Shown here piece by piece: positions 51,375 to 59,606 of a DNA stretch of 64,000 nt (positions are counted from its first letter, which is position 1; every line of letters begins with the position of its first letter). The notes under the pieces are model-generated. The model did not search any database. It had not been told where the DNA came from and was given only the letters and a program-made list of their open reading frames with translations. A program made the translations under genes and the position numbers. The DNA lies in assembly GCA_016124525.1 (NCBI GenBank), contig WGNO01000020.1, positions 1-64,000 on the forward strand. Direction: 5' to 3'. The DNA is from Nostoc sp. RI_552 (GTDB taxonomy: Bacteria > Cyanobacteriota > Cyanobacteriia > Cyanobacteriales > Nostocaceae).

Positions 51375-52370
51375 ATGGCTGCAACTGACTTTAAAGACTA
51401 TTACGCAATTTTAGGAATCAGTAAAATTGCCAGTCCGGAAGAAATTAAACAAGCCTTTCGTAAACTAGCCCGTAAATATCATCCTGATGTCAACCCAGGT
51501 AACAAGCAGGCGGAAGCTAAGTTTAAAGAAGTGAATGAGGCCTACGAAGTGTTGTCAGATGTGGATAAGCGCAAGAAGTATGATCAATTCGGTCAATATT
51601 GGAAACAAGTTGGCCAAGGTTTCCCATCTGGTGGTACGGGTGTGGATATGGGTGGCTTTGATTTTAGTCAATATGGTAGTTTCGACGAATTTGTTAACGA
51701 GTTATTAGGGCGTTTTGGTGGTCCTACCCCTCGTGGTGGACCGCAAAGCTACTCTTATCGTAGTTCCACAGGTAGACCTAGTGGTTATGGTGGCTTTAAT
51801 GATTTTGGCTTTCAAGATGTAGGTAGGGGTGCTGCCCAAGACACAGAAGCGGCAATTAATTTAAGTTTTAGCGAAGGGTTTACTGGTGTTAAAAAGCGGT
51901 TTAGTTTGGGTAATGAAACCATTGAAGTTCGCATCCCGGCTGGTGCTAAAACTGGTACTCGGCTGCGGGTGCGTGGTAAAGGTCAATTAAACCCCGCGTC
52001 TCAACAAAGGGGTGATTTATACTTAAAAGTTGAACTGCAACCACATTCGTTTTTTCAATTTGAAGGTGATAATATTGCTTGTGAGGTTCCCATTACCCCA
52101 GATGAAGCTGCTTTAGGAGCTTCTATTGATGTCCCCACACCTGATGGTGCGGTGAATGTAAAGTTACCAGCGGGAGTGCGTTCTGGTCAATGTCTCCGGT
52201 TGCGGGGCAAGGGTTGGCCTTTAGCTAAAGGTGGACGTGGCGACCAGTTGGTGAGGGTTGCCATCGTACCACCAAAAGACCTCAGCCCACAAGAGCGGGA
52301 ATATTATGAAAAAATTCGGGCTATGCGTACCTACAATCCTCGCATTCACTTAGAGCAGTTCAAGCTTTAA
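51375..52370 (+). CDS. DnaJ/CbpA-type co-chaperone
   Basis: 331 residues. J domain at 1-75 ([23 protein letters not shown] in KYHPDVNPG), then a Gly/Phe-rich linker (about 85-155) and two C-terminal beta-sandwich substrate domains ([35 protein letters not shown]). There is no zinc-finger region, so it is the CbpA class (type II), a partner of DnaK. An IS200/605 scar begins right at its stop codon. Confidence 0.92.
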   Translation: MAATDFKDYYAILGISKIASPEEIKQAFRKLARKYHPDVNPGNKQAEAKFKEVNEAYEVLSDVDKRKKYDQFGQYWKQVGQGFPSGGTGVDMGGFDFSQYGSFDEFVNELLGRFGGPTPRGGPQSYSYRSSTGRPSGYGGFNDFGFQDVGRGAAQDTEAAINLSFSEGFTGVKKRFSLGNETIEVRIPAGAKTGTRLRVRGKGQLNPASQQRGDLYLKVELQPHSFFQFEGDNIACEVPITPDEAALGASIDVPTPDGAVNVKLPAGVRSGQCLRLRGKGWPLAKGGRGDQLVRVAIVPPKDLSPQEREYYEKIRAMRTYNPRIHLEQFKL

Positions 52371-52740
52371 GCTTCGCCGGTTTAGAAAACCGGAGATTTC
52401 TGAAGAGTCCATAAACGAACTTTGTTATGCTGAGTTAAACAGCCCCCACGGACTCCGCCAACGTCAATTCCTAGCATCACCGCTACCTTTGTCAAAAGGT
52501 TAGTAGCTTATTCACTTAGGCGAGAATTTCCTGGGTTACTTAAACTTCCTAGTTTGTGGACTAATAGTTGTTTTTACTCTACTGCTGGTCAAGTTTCAGC
52601 AGATGTTATTAAAAGATATATAGAATATCCGCATCATAGTTAGTTATTGGGAGCGAATTTATTGGCTCCATGGCAGTTCTTCCACTGCCTAAAGCCCACT
52701 GGTTCCGTGGCTTTGGCGATTTTATTGTGAAAGCTGATTG
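52368..52740. mobile_element. IS200/IS605-type element scar after dnaJ
   Basis: The left end, starting at the dnaJ stop (TTAAGCTTCGCCGGTTTAGA), contains the perfect hairpin CCGGTTT-AG-AAACCGG typical of IS605-family ends. It matches the scar at 27675 over about 110 bp. The right end near 52700 has TTCCGTGGCTTTGGC, like the sequence at 28001. A broken tnpA lies between. The element is inactive. Confidence 0.75.
52499..52643 (+). pseudogene. tnpA (pseudo): TnpA C-terminal remnant inside the 52-kb IS scar
   Basis: One frame reads SLRREFPGLLKLPSLWTNS then CFYSTAGQVSADVIKRYIE and stops at TAG 52641. A preceding VSSL lies in another frame. This is the end of a Y1 IS200/IS605 TnpA (VSSRLLRREF...YFVSTAG...IKRYIE). 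The N-terminal HUH domain is deleted. Confidence 0.75.
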
Positions 52741-52815
52741 AGGGATAACCGTTCCCGTGGTGCTATTGATGTAAGAAATAAGTGTCTAGACTTGTCTGGG
52801 TTTTGTGCGGCACTG

Positions 52816-53763
52816 TCAAGAATTATATTTATGGACAAGGGCAACCCATTCATTTAATCGTTCACAATCAGTGGTCTCGAATCCTACTGTGTTCAAGGCT
52901 TTAATTACGTTTTCTTCATGATCTGTCGTGAATCCAGCTGTAATTAGTACTCCTGTGTGTGGTTGATTCTGACGCAGTGATCGCCGGAAGTCATGGGCAA
53001 GGTTAATATGTACCCGTGCCAGTATATTGGCGACAATTAAATCAAATGTGTTTTCTGGTTCAATTTTTGGTACATAGTCAACCGTGTTTCCACCCATCCA
53101 ATGCCCCAAGTCACTGCCACATCCTAGACTACCTAACATTACCTCGACTTGCTGTTCTACACCATTAAGACATACAGCTTTTTGAGTCGCTTGTACAGCA
53201 AGAGTATCATTATCTAGCGCTAAGATATGGGCACCAAGCTTTGCCATTGCTACACTCAAAATCCCTGAACCAGAGCCAAGGTCTAGCACCCGCATATTAG
53301 GGACAACATACCGTTCCAGTAGTTGCAGGGTCAGAATAGTTGCAGGATGTAAGCCGCTACCAAAGGCTGAAGTTCTCTGGAGTTTTAAGTTGATTTTGTC
53401 TGGTATTTCCCATTGATTAGGTTTATCAGAATTTAATACAACAAATCTTTCTCCTATTGAATGTATGATTGACTGCGGTACATCTGTGATTTTTTCTCTA
53501 ACAATAGTTTTTTCAACTGCTGTTGTCATTCCAGTTCTATGCAAAGGCGAAAGGAGGTTGACAATTTTTTCTACACGTCTCCCGGCGTTGACATCGTAGG
53601 CTACATATAGACGAACTGTAAATGTCCACTGAGAATTAGCCCCTGTTAGTTGGTCATATTTGGTAATATAAACATCATTAATATCAATAGTTTCAGCTAG
53701 CAAGGTACAAACCCAATCAACCGCTTCATGGGTTGTATCGAGATTTAATTCGATCCAAGACAT
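52816..53763 (-). CDS. PrmA-like class I methyltransferase
   Basis: 315 residues. The N-terminal region (MSWIELNLDTTHEAVDWVCT) and SAFGSGLHPATILTLQLLE resemble ribosomal L11 methyltransferase PrmA. The SAM site is VLDLGSGSGILSVAMAKLGA, followed by ALDNDTLAV, and the catalytic region is FDLIVANILARV. In place of GTGxHPTT it has GSGLHPAT. It starts 1 bp after the BASS transporter gene, so it may be a PrmA paralogue with a different substrate; canonical prmA usually sits elsewhere, beside serA. Confidence 0.75.
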   Translation of the reverse strand: MSWIELNLDTTHEAVDWVCTLLAETIDINDVYITKYDQLTGANSQWTFTVRLYVAYDVNAGRRVEKIVNLLSPLHRTGMTTAVEKTIVREKITDVPQSIIHSIGERFVVLNSDKPNQWEIPDKINLKLQRTSAFGSGLHPATILTLQLLERYVVPNMRVLDLGSGSGILSVAMAKLGAHILALDNDTLAVQATQKAVCLNGVEQQVEVMLGSLGCGSDLGHWMGGNTVDYVPKIEPENTFDLIVANILARVHINLAHDFRRSLRQNQPHTGVLITAGFTTDHEENVIKALNTVGFETTDCERLNEWVALVHKYNS

Positions 53764-53764
53764 A

Positions 53765-54658
53765 TTATTTTCCTAAAGTTGATGCTTTTGACAAGCTTTG
53801 GCGATGACTAGCCCACCAAGCAAATCCAGCACTAGTCCCAAACATTACTAAGCTGTAAATGGCCCCAGGAATAGCCATTGTGGGACTATTAAGCAATGTA
53901 GGCGAAGAAGCAATGGCTATGGCTAAAGTGCCATTTTGAATTCCTACTTCTACTGTAATTGCCCTCGCGGCTTTTTCTCCTAAACGAGTTAAAGTGGCGA
54001 TGCCAAAACCTAAGGCCATTGTCAGCAAATTCAATATTAAAGTCACCAATCCGACATCAATCACATAAGAAATAACATTATTTCTTTCTCGCAGCAGCAC
54101 CCCAGCAATCACCACCGCCAAGAAAAATAAAGACAACCACTTGACAGGTTTATCTACCTTCTCTGCTATTCCGGCAGCATACCCCCTAGTTACCATCCCA
54201 ATTGATACTGGTACAAGTGTCATCACCACAATCTGCAAAATGCTGTTTAACAAAGGTAACTCTATTGTTGTTCCTGCTCCCAAAAATGTCTGCATTGAGA
54301 AATTGACTACTAGAGGAATGGTAAAAACTGTAATTAAACTACTGATAGCTGTGAGCGTCACAGAAAGAGCGACATCTCCCCCTGCCAAAAAAGTAATCAT
54401 GTTAGAAGTAGCACCACCCGGACAGGCAGCTAAAATCATCACACCTACCGCTAATTGGGGGTCAAGGGGAAACAGTGAGGCAATACCAAAGCCCACAATT
54501 GGCAACATGATTAACTGCGCCACCAAGCCAATTACCACGGCTTTGGGATAGATAACAATTAGTTGAAAGTCCTCCAGGGTCAAGGATAAACCCATGCCTA
54601 GCATAATGATAAACAAGGCCATGGGCAGAAAAATGGCTGTGAGAAAATTTGCTTCCAT
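53765..54658 (-). CDS. Bile acid:sodium symporter (BASS) family transporter
   Basis: 297 residues and nine or ten helices. Features include LGMGLSLTLEDFQLIVIYPK near the N-terminus, the Na+-site region ILAACPGGATSNMITFLAGG and VEVGIQNGTLAIAIASSPTL. BASS proteins import organic anions such as pyruvate or bicarbonate with Na+ (SbtA is a different family). It is tightly followed by the PrmA-like gene on the same strand. Confidence 0.88.
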   Translation of the reverse strand: MEANFLTAIFLPMALFIIMLGMGLSLTLEDFQLIVIYPKAVVIGLVAQLIMLPIVGFGIASLFPLDPQLAVGVMILAACPGGATSNMITFLAGGDVALSVTLTAISSLITVFTIPLVVNFSMQTFLGAGTTIELPLLNSILQIVVMTLVPVSIGMVTRGYAAGIAEKVDKPVKWLSLFFLAVVIAGVLLRERNNVISYVIDVGLVTLILNLLTMALGFGIATLTRLGEKAARAITVEVGIQNGTLAIAIASSPTLLNSPTMAIPGAIYSLVMFGTSAGFAWWASHRQSLSKASTLGK

Positions 54659-54819
54659 CCTTAACCCGTATCGGTAACAGTAAAAATTTCCTCTGGATTA
54701 TACCCCACTCACTCTCAAAAGAGAGCATTTAACTTAATTGCCGAAGAAAACCAAGACAATACGTAATTAAACCTACAGACTTTGAGCCTGTGGGGGTTTT
54801 GGCGAAATGGAGATATTGA

Positions 54820-56214
54820 CTATTGAGTTGATACTGTTAATACCTGGGGTGGTGTGGCATCTGGCGGATAAATTAAGTCTACTTCAACTAATCTGCGATG
54901 GCCTGGTGGCATATTTAATAAGACCAGGGGTTCCCCGGGTTGACCTCTTTTTTGTACTAAATGAGTAAACTGAGTTTGTGGGTGACCTTGGTCATCTGTG
55001 TAACGTACCCGCACTGTTCCCCGGAAAAATACCTGCGGGGCTGTTGTTGTGAAAAAGCGTAATCCTTGCTTTAGTAAATTATTTTCTTTGATTGGTGTTT
55101 GTAGAGATACACTCACTGTTTGATGACTTCCGGTGTGATTATGTAGTGGCAATTGCAAACTGTATTGAATGCCGTAGTTCCCATGGGCGGCGTAAGCAGT
55201 ATCAGGATAACGTACCAACATGGGGGCGGTTTGAATTTGATTTGTGCCTAAAGTACCACCATGGAGGCTACTCAAAGGATAGGAAAATGCTCCTCCACTT
55301 TGGGGAATTGTTAAGTATTGAGCTTGGGGATTATCTACGACTAAAGATTTCCACAGAGAACCTTGAGCGACTCCTGCTACACGTCCATAAATTCTCGGTT
55401 GGTCAGTTTTTTCTAAAGGTGTAGGAACTTTATCCCGTGGAGTTGACAATTCACCGTTATTAAGTAAGTTTTCCCACTCTGCTAAAGTTGGGGCACGTTC
55501 AGTACCATCAGCATTTTGACGGGCAAATAAAGCCATACTAGCTGCATAAACTTTGCCACTAGTTTGCAGTCGCATCAATGTAGACCGACCATTTAAAGGT
55601 GGTGTTAGTTCTTTTACTGGTATGGGCAAATTTAATAACATCTGATTTTGTCCTGGGGGAATGAGAATTTGGGGGGGGAAAATGTCTTGTCGCCTTCCCC
55701 TTAATACATCAGATGTGGCGCGATCGCCTGGCCCCGCAAAAATATTACCTAAAATATTTGGACTGAGGGGTGGTAATTGAATAAATGGTGCATCTGGTTG
55801 ACTTAAATAACTTGCTGCTTGCAAAATATTGACTGTTAGTGGTTGAGGTCCAGGGTTATGCAACATAATTCCCAGATGCAGCGATCTTAAATCTTCGGGT
55901 GGTTCAGCCCTAGCAACGTGGTGGGCAAAAACATCGAATCGTCCTTGAAAGCCATAATTTAGGTGGGCTTGTGTTACCTTTTTGCCGCTGGCTGGAAAAG
56001 TAGAAAGTAAAATTCCTTCTTTTAATACCAACTCTGGACTATTGCTGTTAAAAACAGGCACGGTATTGAGTTTTCCTGGTAAAGGTCGAACTTCTTGCTG
56101 GTGTACTACTTCTTGCGGTGCCGGTGTGGATTGGGCAATTATGTTATTTAGTAATAATTGTAACATGACATTGAGTAAATTTCTTACCCTTACAGACGGA
56201 CAAAACTTGATCAA
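54820..56214 (-). CDS. DUF3370 family secreted protein
   Basis: 464 residues with a short hydrophobic N-terminus (LLNVMLQLLLNNIIAQST) that may act as a signal. The body contains EVRPLPGKLNTVPVFNSNSP and ILLSTFPASGKKVTQAHLNY at the N-terminal side, and VRYPDTAYAAHGNYGIQYSL toward the C-terminus. This is the layout of cyanobacterial DUF3370, likely a periplasmic/outer-layer protein. The start overlaps the C15 peptidase stop by 4 bp, so the two are translationally coupled. Function unknown. Confidence 0.78.
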   Translation of the reverse strand: MIKFCPSVRVRNLLNVMLQLLLNNIIAQSTPAPQEVVHQQEVRPLPGKLNTVPVFNSNSPELVLKEGILLSTFPASGKKVTQAHLNYGFQGRFDVFAHHVARAEPPEDLRSLHLGIMLHNPGPQPLTVNILQAASYLSQPDAPFIQLPPLSPNILGNIFAGPGDRATSDVLRGRRQDIFPPQILIPPGQNQMLLNLPIPVKELTPPLNGRSTLMRLQTSGKVYAASMALFARQNADGTERAPTLAEWENLLNNGELSTPRDKVPTPLEKTDQPRIYGRVAGVAQGSLWKSLVVDNPQAQYLTIPQSGGAFSYPLSSLHGGTLGTNQIQTAPMLVRYPDTAYAAHGNYGIQYSLQLPLHNHTGSHQTVSVSLQTPIKENNLLKQGLRFFTTTAPQVFFRGTVRVRYTDDQGHPQTQFTHLVQKRGQPGEPLVLLNMPPGHRRLVEVDLIYPPDATPPQVLTVSTQ

Positions 56215-56720
56215 AGTGCCAGATTGTCAATAATTAATAAGAAATCAGCTAATATCAATGGCAAATTTTCTGGGTTTAACACTGGAATATGGGCAAAAAT
56301 ACATTGTGAGGGAAGCTGATTGTGGTACAAGTAATCCAAAACTGAATAGTAAAGACCTTCACAAACAAATTTACCGCTATCGTGGCTAATCTCAATTGCT
56401 GTTGCTCCTGCTACTAATTTTTCCAAATTAATAGATGTATGCAAAATACTTTCCCCACGGCTAGCAATGGCTTCTAGACTTAGTTTTGTCCTACTAGCAG
56501 CCATACCACAACAGATGATGTAATCGGGTTGAAGTTCAACAATTTTTTGAATTACTTGGCAACTTGCTAGATCTACATTCACAGGTAAGGAGCGTAAAAA
56601 TTTCAAATCATGAGGGAGGGCGCCAAGTTTGCTGACTTCCAGTAATAAGTCATTGGCAGAATTTGACTGTTGATCCCTCAACCAAGTGTCAAAGGAAGTT
56701 AATAGTATTCTTTTCGCCAT
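56211..56720 (-). CDS. Pyroglutamyl peptidase-like protein (peptidase C15)
   Basis: 169 residues, shorter than the usual ~210 of pyrrolidone-carboxylate peptidase. The fold signature ILLTSFDTWL (for TGFxxF) opens the protein. The likely nucleophile is Cys in FVCEGLYYSVLDYLY and the His is in FAHIPVLNPEN. The usual catalytic Glu motif is replaced by CCGMAASR, so activity is uncertain. Upstream of and overlapping the DUF3370 gene. Confidence 0.72.
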   Translation of the reverse strand: MAKRILLTSFDTWLRDQQSNSANDLLLEVSKLGALPHDLKFLRSLPVNVDLASCQVIQKIVELQPDYIICCGMAASRTKLSLEAIASRGESILHTSINLEKLVAGATAIEISHDSGKFVCEGLYYSVLDYLYHNQLPSQCIFAHIPVLNPENLPLILADFLLIIDNLAL

Positions 56721-56778
56721 AAGAAATATTATTTAGAATAGAAATACCCTCCATAATACATTTACAAGGAGTAGGTCA

Positions 56779-57414
56779 ATGCCAGTCATTGCAGTCGTAG
56801 ATTACGATATGGGAAATTTGCATTCAGTTTGCAAAGGTTTAGAAAAAGCTGGAGCAACTCCTCACATTACTCATTCTGCTAAAGATTTGTCGCTAGCAGA
56901 TGCAGTTGTATTACCTGGAGTGGGGGCATTTGATCCCGCTGTGCAAAATCTGCGCTCCCGTGGTTTAGAACAACCTATTAAAGATACGATCTCATCTGGT
57001 AAACCCTTCTTAGGTATCTGTTTGGGATTGCAAATTTTATTTGAATCCAGCGCAGAGGGTACTCAACCAGGACTGGGAGTTGTGTCCGGAACAGTGCGGC
57101 GGTTTCGACCAGAACCAGGAATTACTATCCCTCACATGGGATGGAACCAATTGGAGTTCACGCAACCAAAAAGCATTTTGTGGGAGCATTTACCATCTGA
57201 GCCTTGGGTATATTTTGTTCACTCTTACTATGTTGACCCCAGTGATCCGGAGGTGCGAGCAGCAACCGTTACCCACGGAACTCAAACTATCACAGCTGCT
57301 ATCGCTTGTGAAAATTTGACAGCAGTACAATTCCATCCAGAAAAGTCTTCTAATATAGGGTTACAAATTTTGTCTAATTTTGTAGCTCAAGTCCGGGAAA
57401 AAATTGCTGCTTAA
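56779..57414 (+). CDS. hisH: Imidazole glycerol phosphate synthase subunit HisH
   Basis: Glutaminase subunit that supplies ammonia to HisF in histidine synthesis. 211 residues. VVDYDMGNLHSVCKGLEKAG, oxyanion region VLPGVGAFDPA, nucleophile in GICLGLQILFESS and catalytic HPE in AVQFHPEKSS. A good ribosome site, AAGGAGT, precedes the ATG. Confidence 0.95.
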   Translation: MPVIAVVDYDMGNLHSVCKGLEKAGATPHITHSAKDLSLADAVVLPGVGAFDPAVQNLRSRGLEQPIKDTISSGKPFLGICLGLQILFESSAEGTQPGLGVVSGTVRRFRPEPGITIPHMGWNQLEFTQPKSILWEHLPSEPWVYFVHSYYVDPSDPEVRAATVTHGTQTITAAIACENLTAVQFHPEKSSNIGLQILSNFVAQVREKIAA

Positions 57415-57507
57415 TTTCACTTTTAGTTTGTAATTTTATCGTTTGTTGTTTCTCCTTTGTCATGTTTTTTTCCTGACTGATGATAAATGACTAGTGGCTA
57501 ATGAGCA

Positions 57508-58068
57508 ATGACATTGAGAATTTACGGAAATCGTCAGATAAAAACTTTACCTGGGCAAGATACTAGACCGACCAGTGCGCGGGTAAGGGAGGCAGTGTTT
57601 AATATTTGGCAAGGAACAATTTTAAATTGTCGGTGGTTAGATGTATGTACTGGTAGCGGTTCCATGGGTGCAGAGGCTTTGTGTAGAGGGGCTTGTTTAG
57701 TAGTAGGAATTGAAAAGTCAAAACGCGCGTGTGCTATTATTCAACAAAATTGGCAACAAGTAGCTAATAGTGAACAAAAATGGCAAGTCTTGCGAGGAGA
57801 TGTGACCCAGCAGTTAAAAAACTTATCAGGGCAGGAATTTGACAGAATTTACTTTGATCCGCCTTATGCTAGTGGATTGTATCAGCCAGTTTTAGAGGCC
57901 ATCGCCCATCATAATTTATTGGCTGTTAACGGTGAAATAGCTGTAGAACATCATCCCGAAGGATGGATAGCGCCCGTAATTCCCCATTGGGAAATTTGCC
58001 GGGAGAAGGTTTACGGTAATACGGCGCTAACTTTCTTTGATTTCTCCCCTGGATGGAATCCTCTGTGA
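57508..58068 (+). CDS. rsmD: 16S rRNA (guanine(966)-N(2))-methyltransferase
   Basis: 186 residues. RIYGNRQIKTLPGQDTRPTS, the REAVFNIW helix, SAM motif WLDVCTGSGSMGAEALCRGA and catalytic DPPYASGLYQPVLEAI are all typical of RsmD. Full length. It is followed by a decayed tnpB on the other strand. Confidence 0.93.
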   Translation: MTLRIYGNRQIKTLPGQDTRPTSARVREAVFNIWQGTILNCRWLDVCTGSGSMGAEALCRGACLVVGIEKSKRACAIIQQNWQQVANSEQKWQVLRGDVTQQLKNLSGQEFDRIYFDPPYASGLYQPVLEAIAHHNLLAVNGEIAVEHHPEGWIAPVIPHWEICREKVYGNTALTFFDFSPGWNPL

Positions 58069-58077
58069 TTCTAAACT

Positions 58078-58690
58078 GATGTTGCTACCCAGGTTAAAGC
58101 CATGCTAGCCAACGTTTACGATATGATTTATTTAACCTCTTAAGCAAGTGATATCGCTTTGGCCGAGTCAAGGATGCCCCACCCACCTCAACTAGAGCTA
58201 AATCTAGCTGTGTGGCTACTTTTTTCAAGATGTTTGCAGCACCAGTCTCATCTGCGGAAGTTAATAATTCCATTGTAGATTTATGTAATCCACGCTTTAC
58301 CGTTTGTCCTGACGGTTTCCTCCATCCTAGGGTTTTTTCGCCATGGTTGAGAGGTTGTGGTCATCTAGGTAAGATGCTTCTGAAGTATACCCTTCTTCTG
58401 TTGCGGTAACAACAATACCATATTCACCGGCTAATTCCTTTAATCTTTGAATTATCCTAGCTGTTGAAATTGGGACAAAGTTATGATTATTTGCTTTACC
58501 TGAATTGGCATTGACTTTTGTCCTTCATTCCAGCCAATAAGTATATTTTCTATCTAGTCATTCAATCTAGTTGCCTTGTTGATGGTATCTCGTATCTGGT
58601 TATTACCCTTGGGTTGAATAGGGTCAAGGTTAGCATCCCAATAAAAATCAGATTTACCCTGTTTATATTTGGCAACTAAAGACAACAACC
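58078..58690 (-). pseudogene. tnpB (pseudo): IS200/IS605 TnpB RNA-guided nuclease pseudogene
   Basis: The minus strand reads, in several frames: QPKGNNQIRDTINKATRLND, a stop, IENILIGWNEGQK, then GKANNHNFVPISTARIIQRL, KELAGEYGIVVTATEEGYTS, a stop after KKP, and WRKPSGQTVKRGLHKSTMEL. It ends with SADETGAANILKKVATQLDL. The last catalytic Asp (ADETGAA) and the GWN..QK motif remain, but stops and frameshifts break the gene and the N-terminus is missing. The zinc ribbon is also eroded. Confidence 0.85.
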
Positions 58691-58695
58691 TTCTG

Positions 58696-58725
58696 TAGAG
58701 ATACGTTTAAACGCATCTCTACAAA
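58696..58725. repeat. Palindromic repeat next to the tnpB pseudogene
   Basis: TGTAGAGATACGTTT and AAACGCATCTCTACA form an imperfect hairpin of about 14 bp. It has the same GAGAYGTT-type core as the hairpin at 24313, a known dispersed repeat style in Nostocales. It could also end petG transcription. Confidence 0.6.
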
Positions 58726-58731
58726 GAAATT

Positions 58732-58845
58732 TTAACCCCCCAACTGGTTAGGACGCTTGTATTGCTTGTAAGCAGCGTAAAATAGCCCACCAAGGGTGAC
58801 AAAAATCAGACCGAGGACAATACCTGAGAGCAGGGGTTCAACCAC
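58732..58845 (-). CDS. petG: Cytochrome b6f complex subunit 5 (PetG)
   Basis: Only 37 residues: [20 protein letters not shown] then [16 protein letters not shown]. One membrane helix followed by a basic stromal tail, matching PetG over its full length. GTG start at 58845 with AGGAGA seven bases upstream, an ideal ribosome site. It is a small essential subunit of the b6f complex that stabilises the dimer. Divergent from the cytochrome c gene. Confidence 0.95.
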   Translation of the reverse strand: MVEPLLSGIVLGLIFVTLGGLFYAAYKQYKRPNQLGG

Positions 58846-58966
58846 TTTAAGTCTCCTGTTTGCAAATATTCAACATTCCTTTCCGTTCTTAATTCTACCA
58901 AATTGGGGATGAATCCCTTATTTGACAATGTTTTTCTCTGAGCAATGATCACAAAAAAATTATCAT

Positions 58967-59428
58967 TTGTGCTTGCAGACACCATCAAGAACTTTTAAGC
59001 TATGTGTAGGAAATAAAAAACTTTTAGTAAACTTGACTTTGACGGCAAACCTTTTGAATAACCAGATTACCAAACCAAAAACTCGCATACAGTGGATCGC
59101 TTTGTTGGCTGCGGTGATGCTGCTAGCAGCTCCTTTGGGCATTTTTGGTGTTCAAATGGTTAGAGCTTCTGACCCTTATGTTAAGAATGTGCTTTCCCTC
59201 AAAGGAGATATAGTACAAGGAAATGCTATCTTTCAAATTAACTGTGCTGGTTGTCATGGACTAGAAGCAGATGGGCTAGTCGGCCCAAGTTTGCAAGGGG
59301 TTTCCAAGCGCAAGTCAAGATATAAGTTGATCCACCAAGTGATTAGCGGCGAAACACCCCCAATGCCAAAGTTTCAACCTAGCGCTCAAGAAATGGCAGA
59401 CTTATTGAGTTATTTGGAGAATTTATAG
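58967..59428 (+). CDS. cytM: Cytochrome c, CytM-like
   Basis: Up to 153 residues; the true start is probably further in, at a TTG near 59033 or 59039 (MTLTANLLNNQITKPKTRIQ). One N-terminal helix (WIALLAAVMLLAAPLGIFGV) acts as signal or anchor. The haem site is INCAGCHG with a probable axial Met in PPMPKFQP. The segment DPYVKNVLSLKGDIVQGNAI resembles CytM, a low-abundance c-type cytochrome of cyanobacteria with a role in electron flow under stress or in the dark. Its neighbour is petG. Confidence 0.8.
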   Translation: MCLQTPSRTFKLCVGNKKLLVNLTLTANLLNNQITKPKTRIQWIALLAAVMLLAAPLGIFGVQMVRASDPYVKNVLSLKGDIVQGNAIFQINCAGCHGLEADGLVGPSLQGVSKRKSRYKLIHQVISGETPPMPKFQPSAQEMADLLSYLENL

Positions 59429-59606
59429 TTTATGGAGGTCTCGTTCCGCCGATAATGCCTGACTTACTCACTATTTTGATGATCCCACGGCCGTAAGTTG
59501 TGGGATTCTTGGTAAATAGAAGTAAAGTTTACAACTTTCTTCAGGCGATGGCTACGATTTAAGAAAAATTCGATATAAAATCTAAAGCTTGAAGTCAAAA
59601 ATTACA

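Noticed and set aside
54141-54551. A 136-codon frame antisense to the BASS transporter
   Set aside because: Composition mirrors the opposite strand; no motif and no ribosome site.
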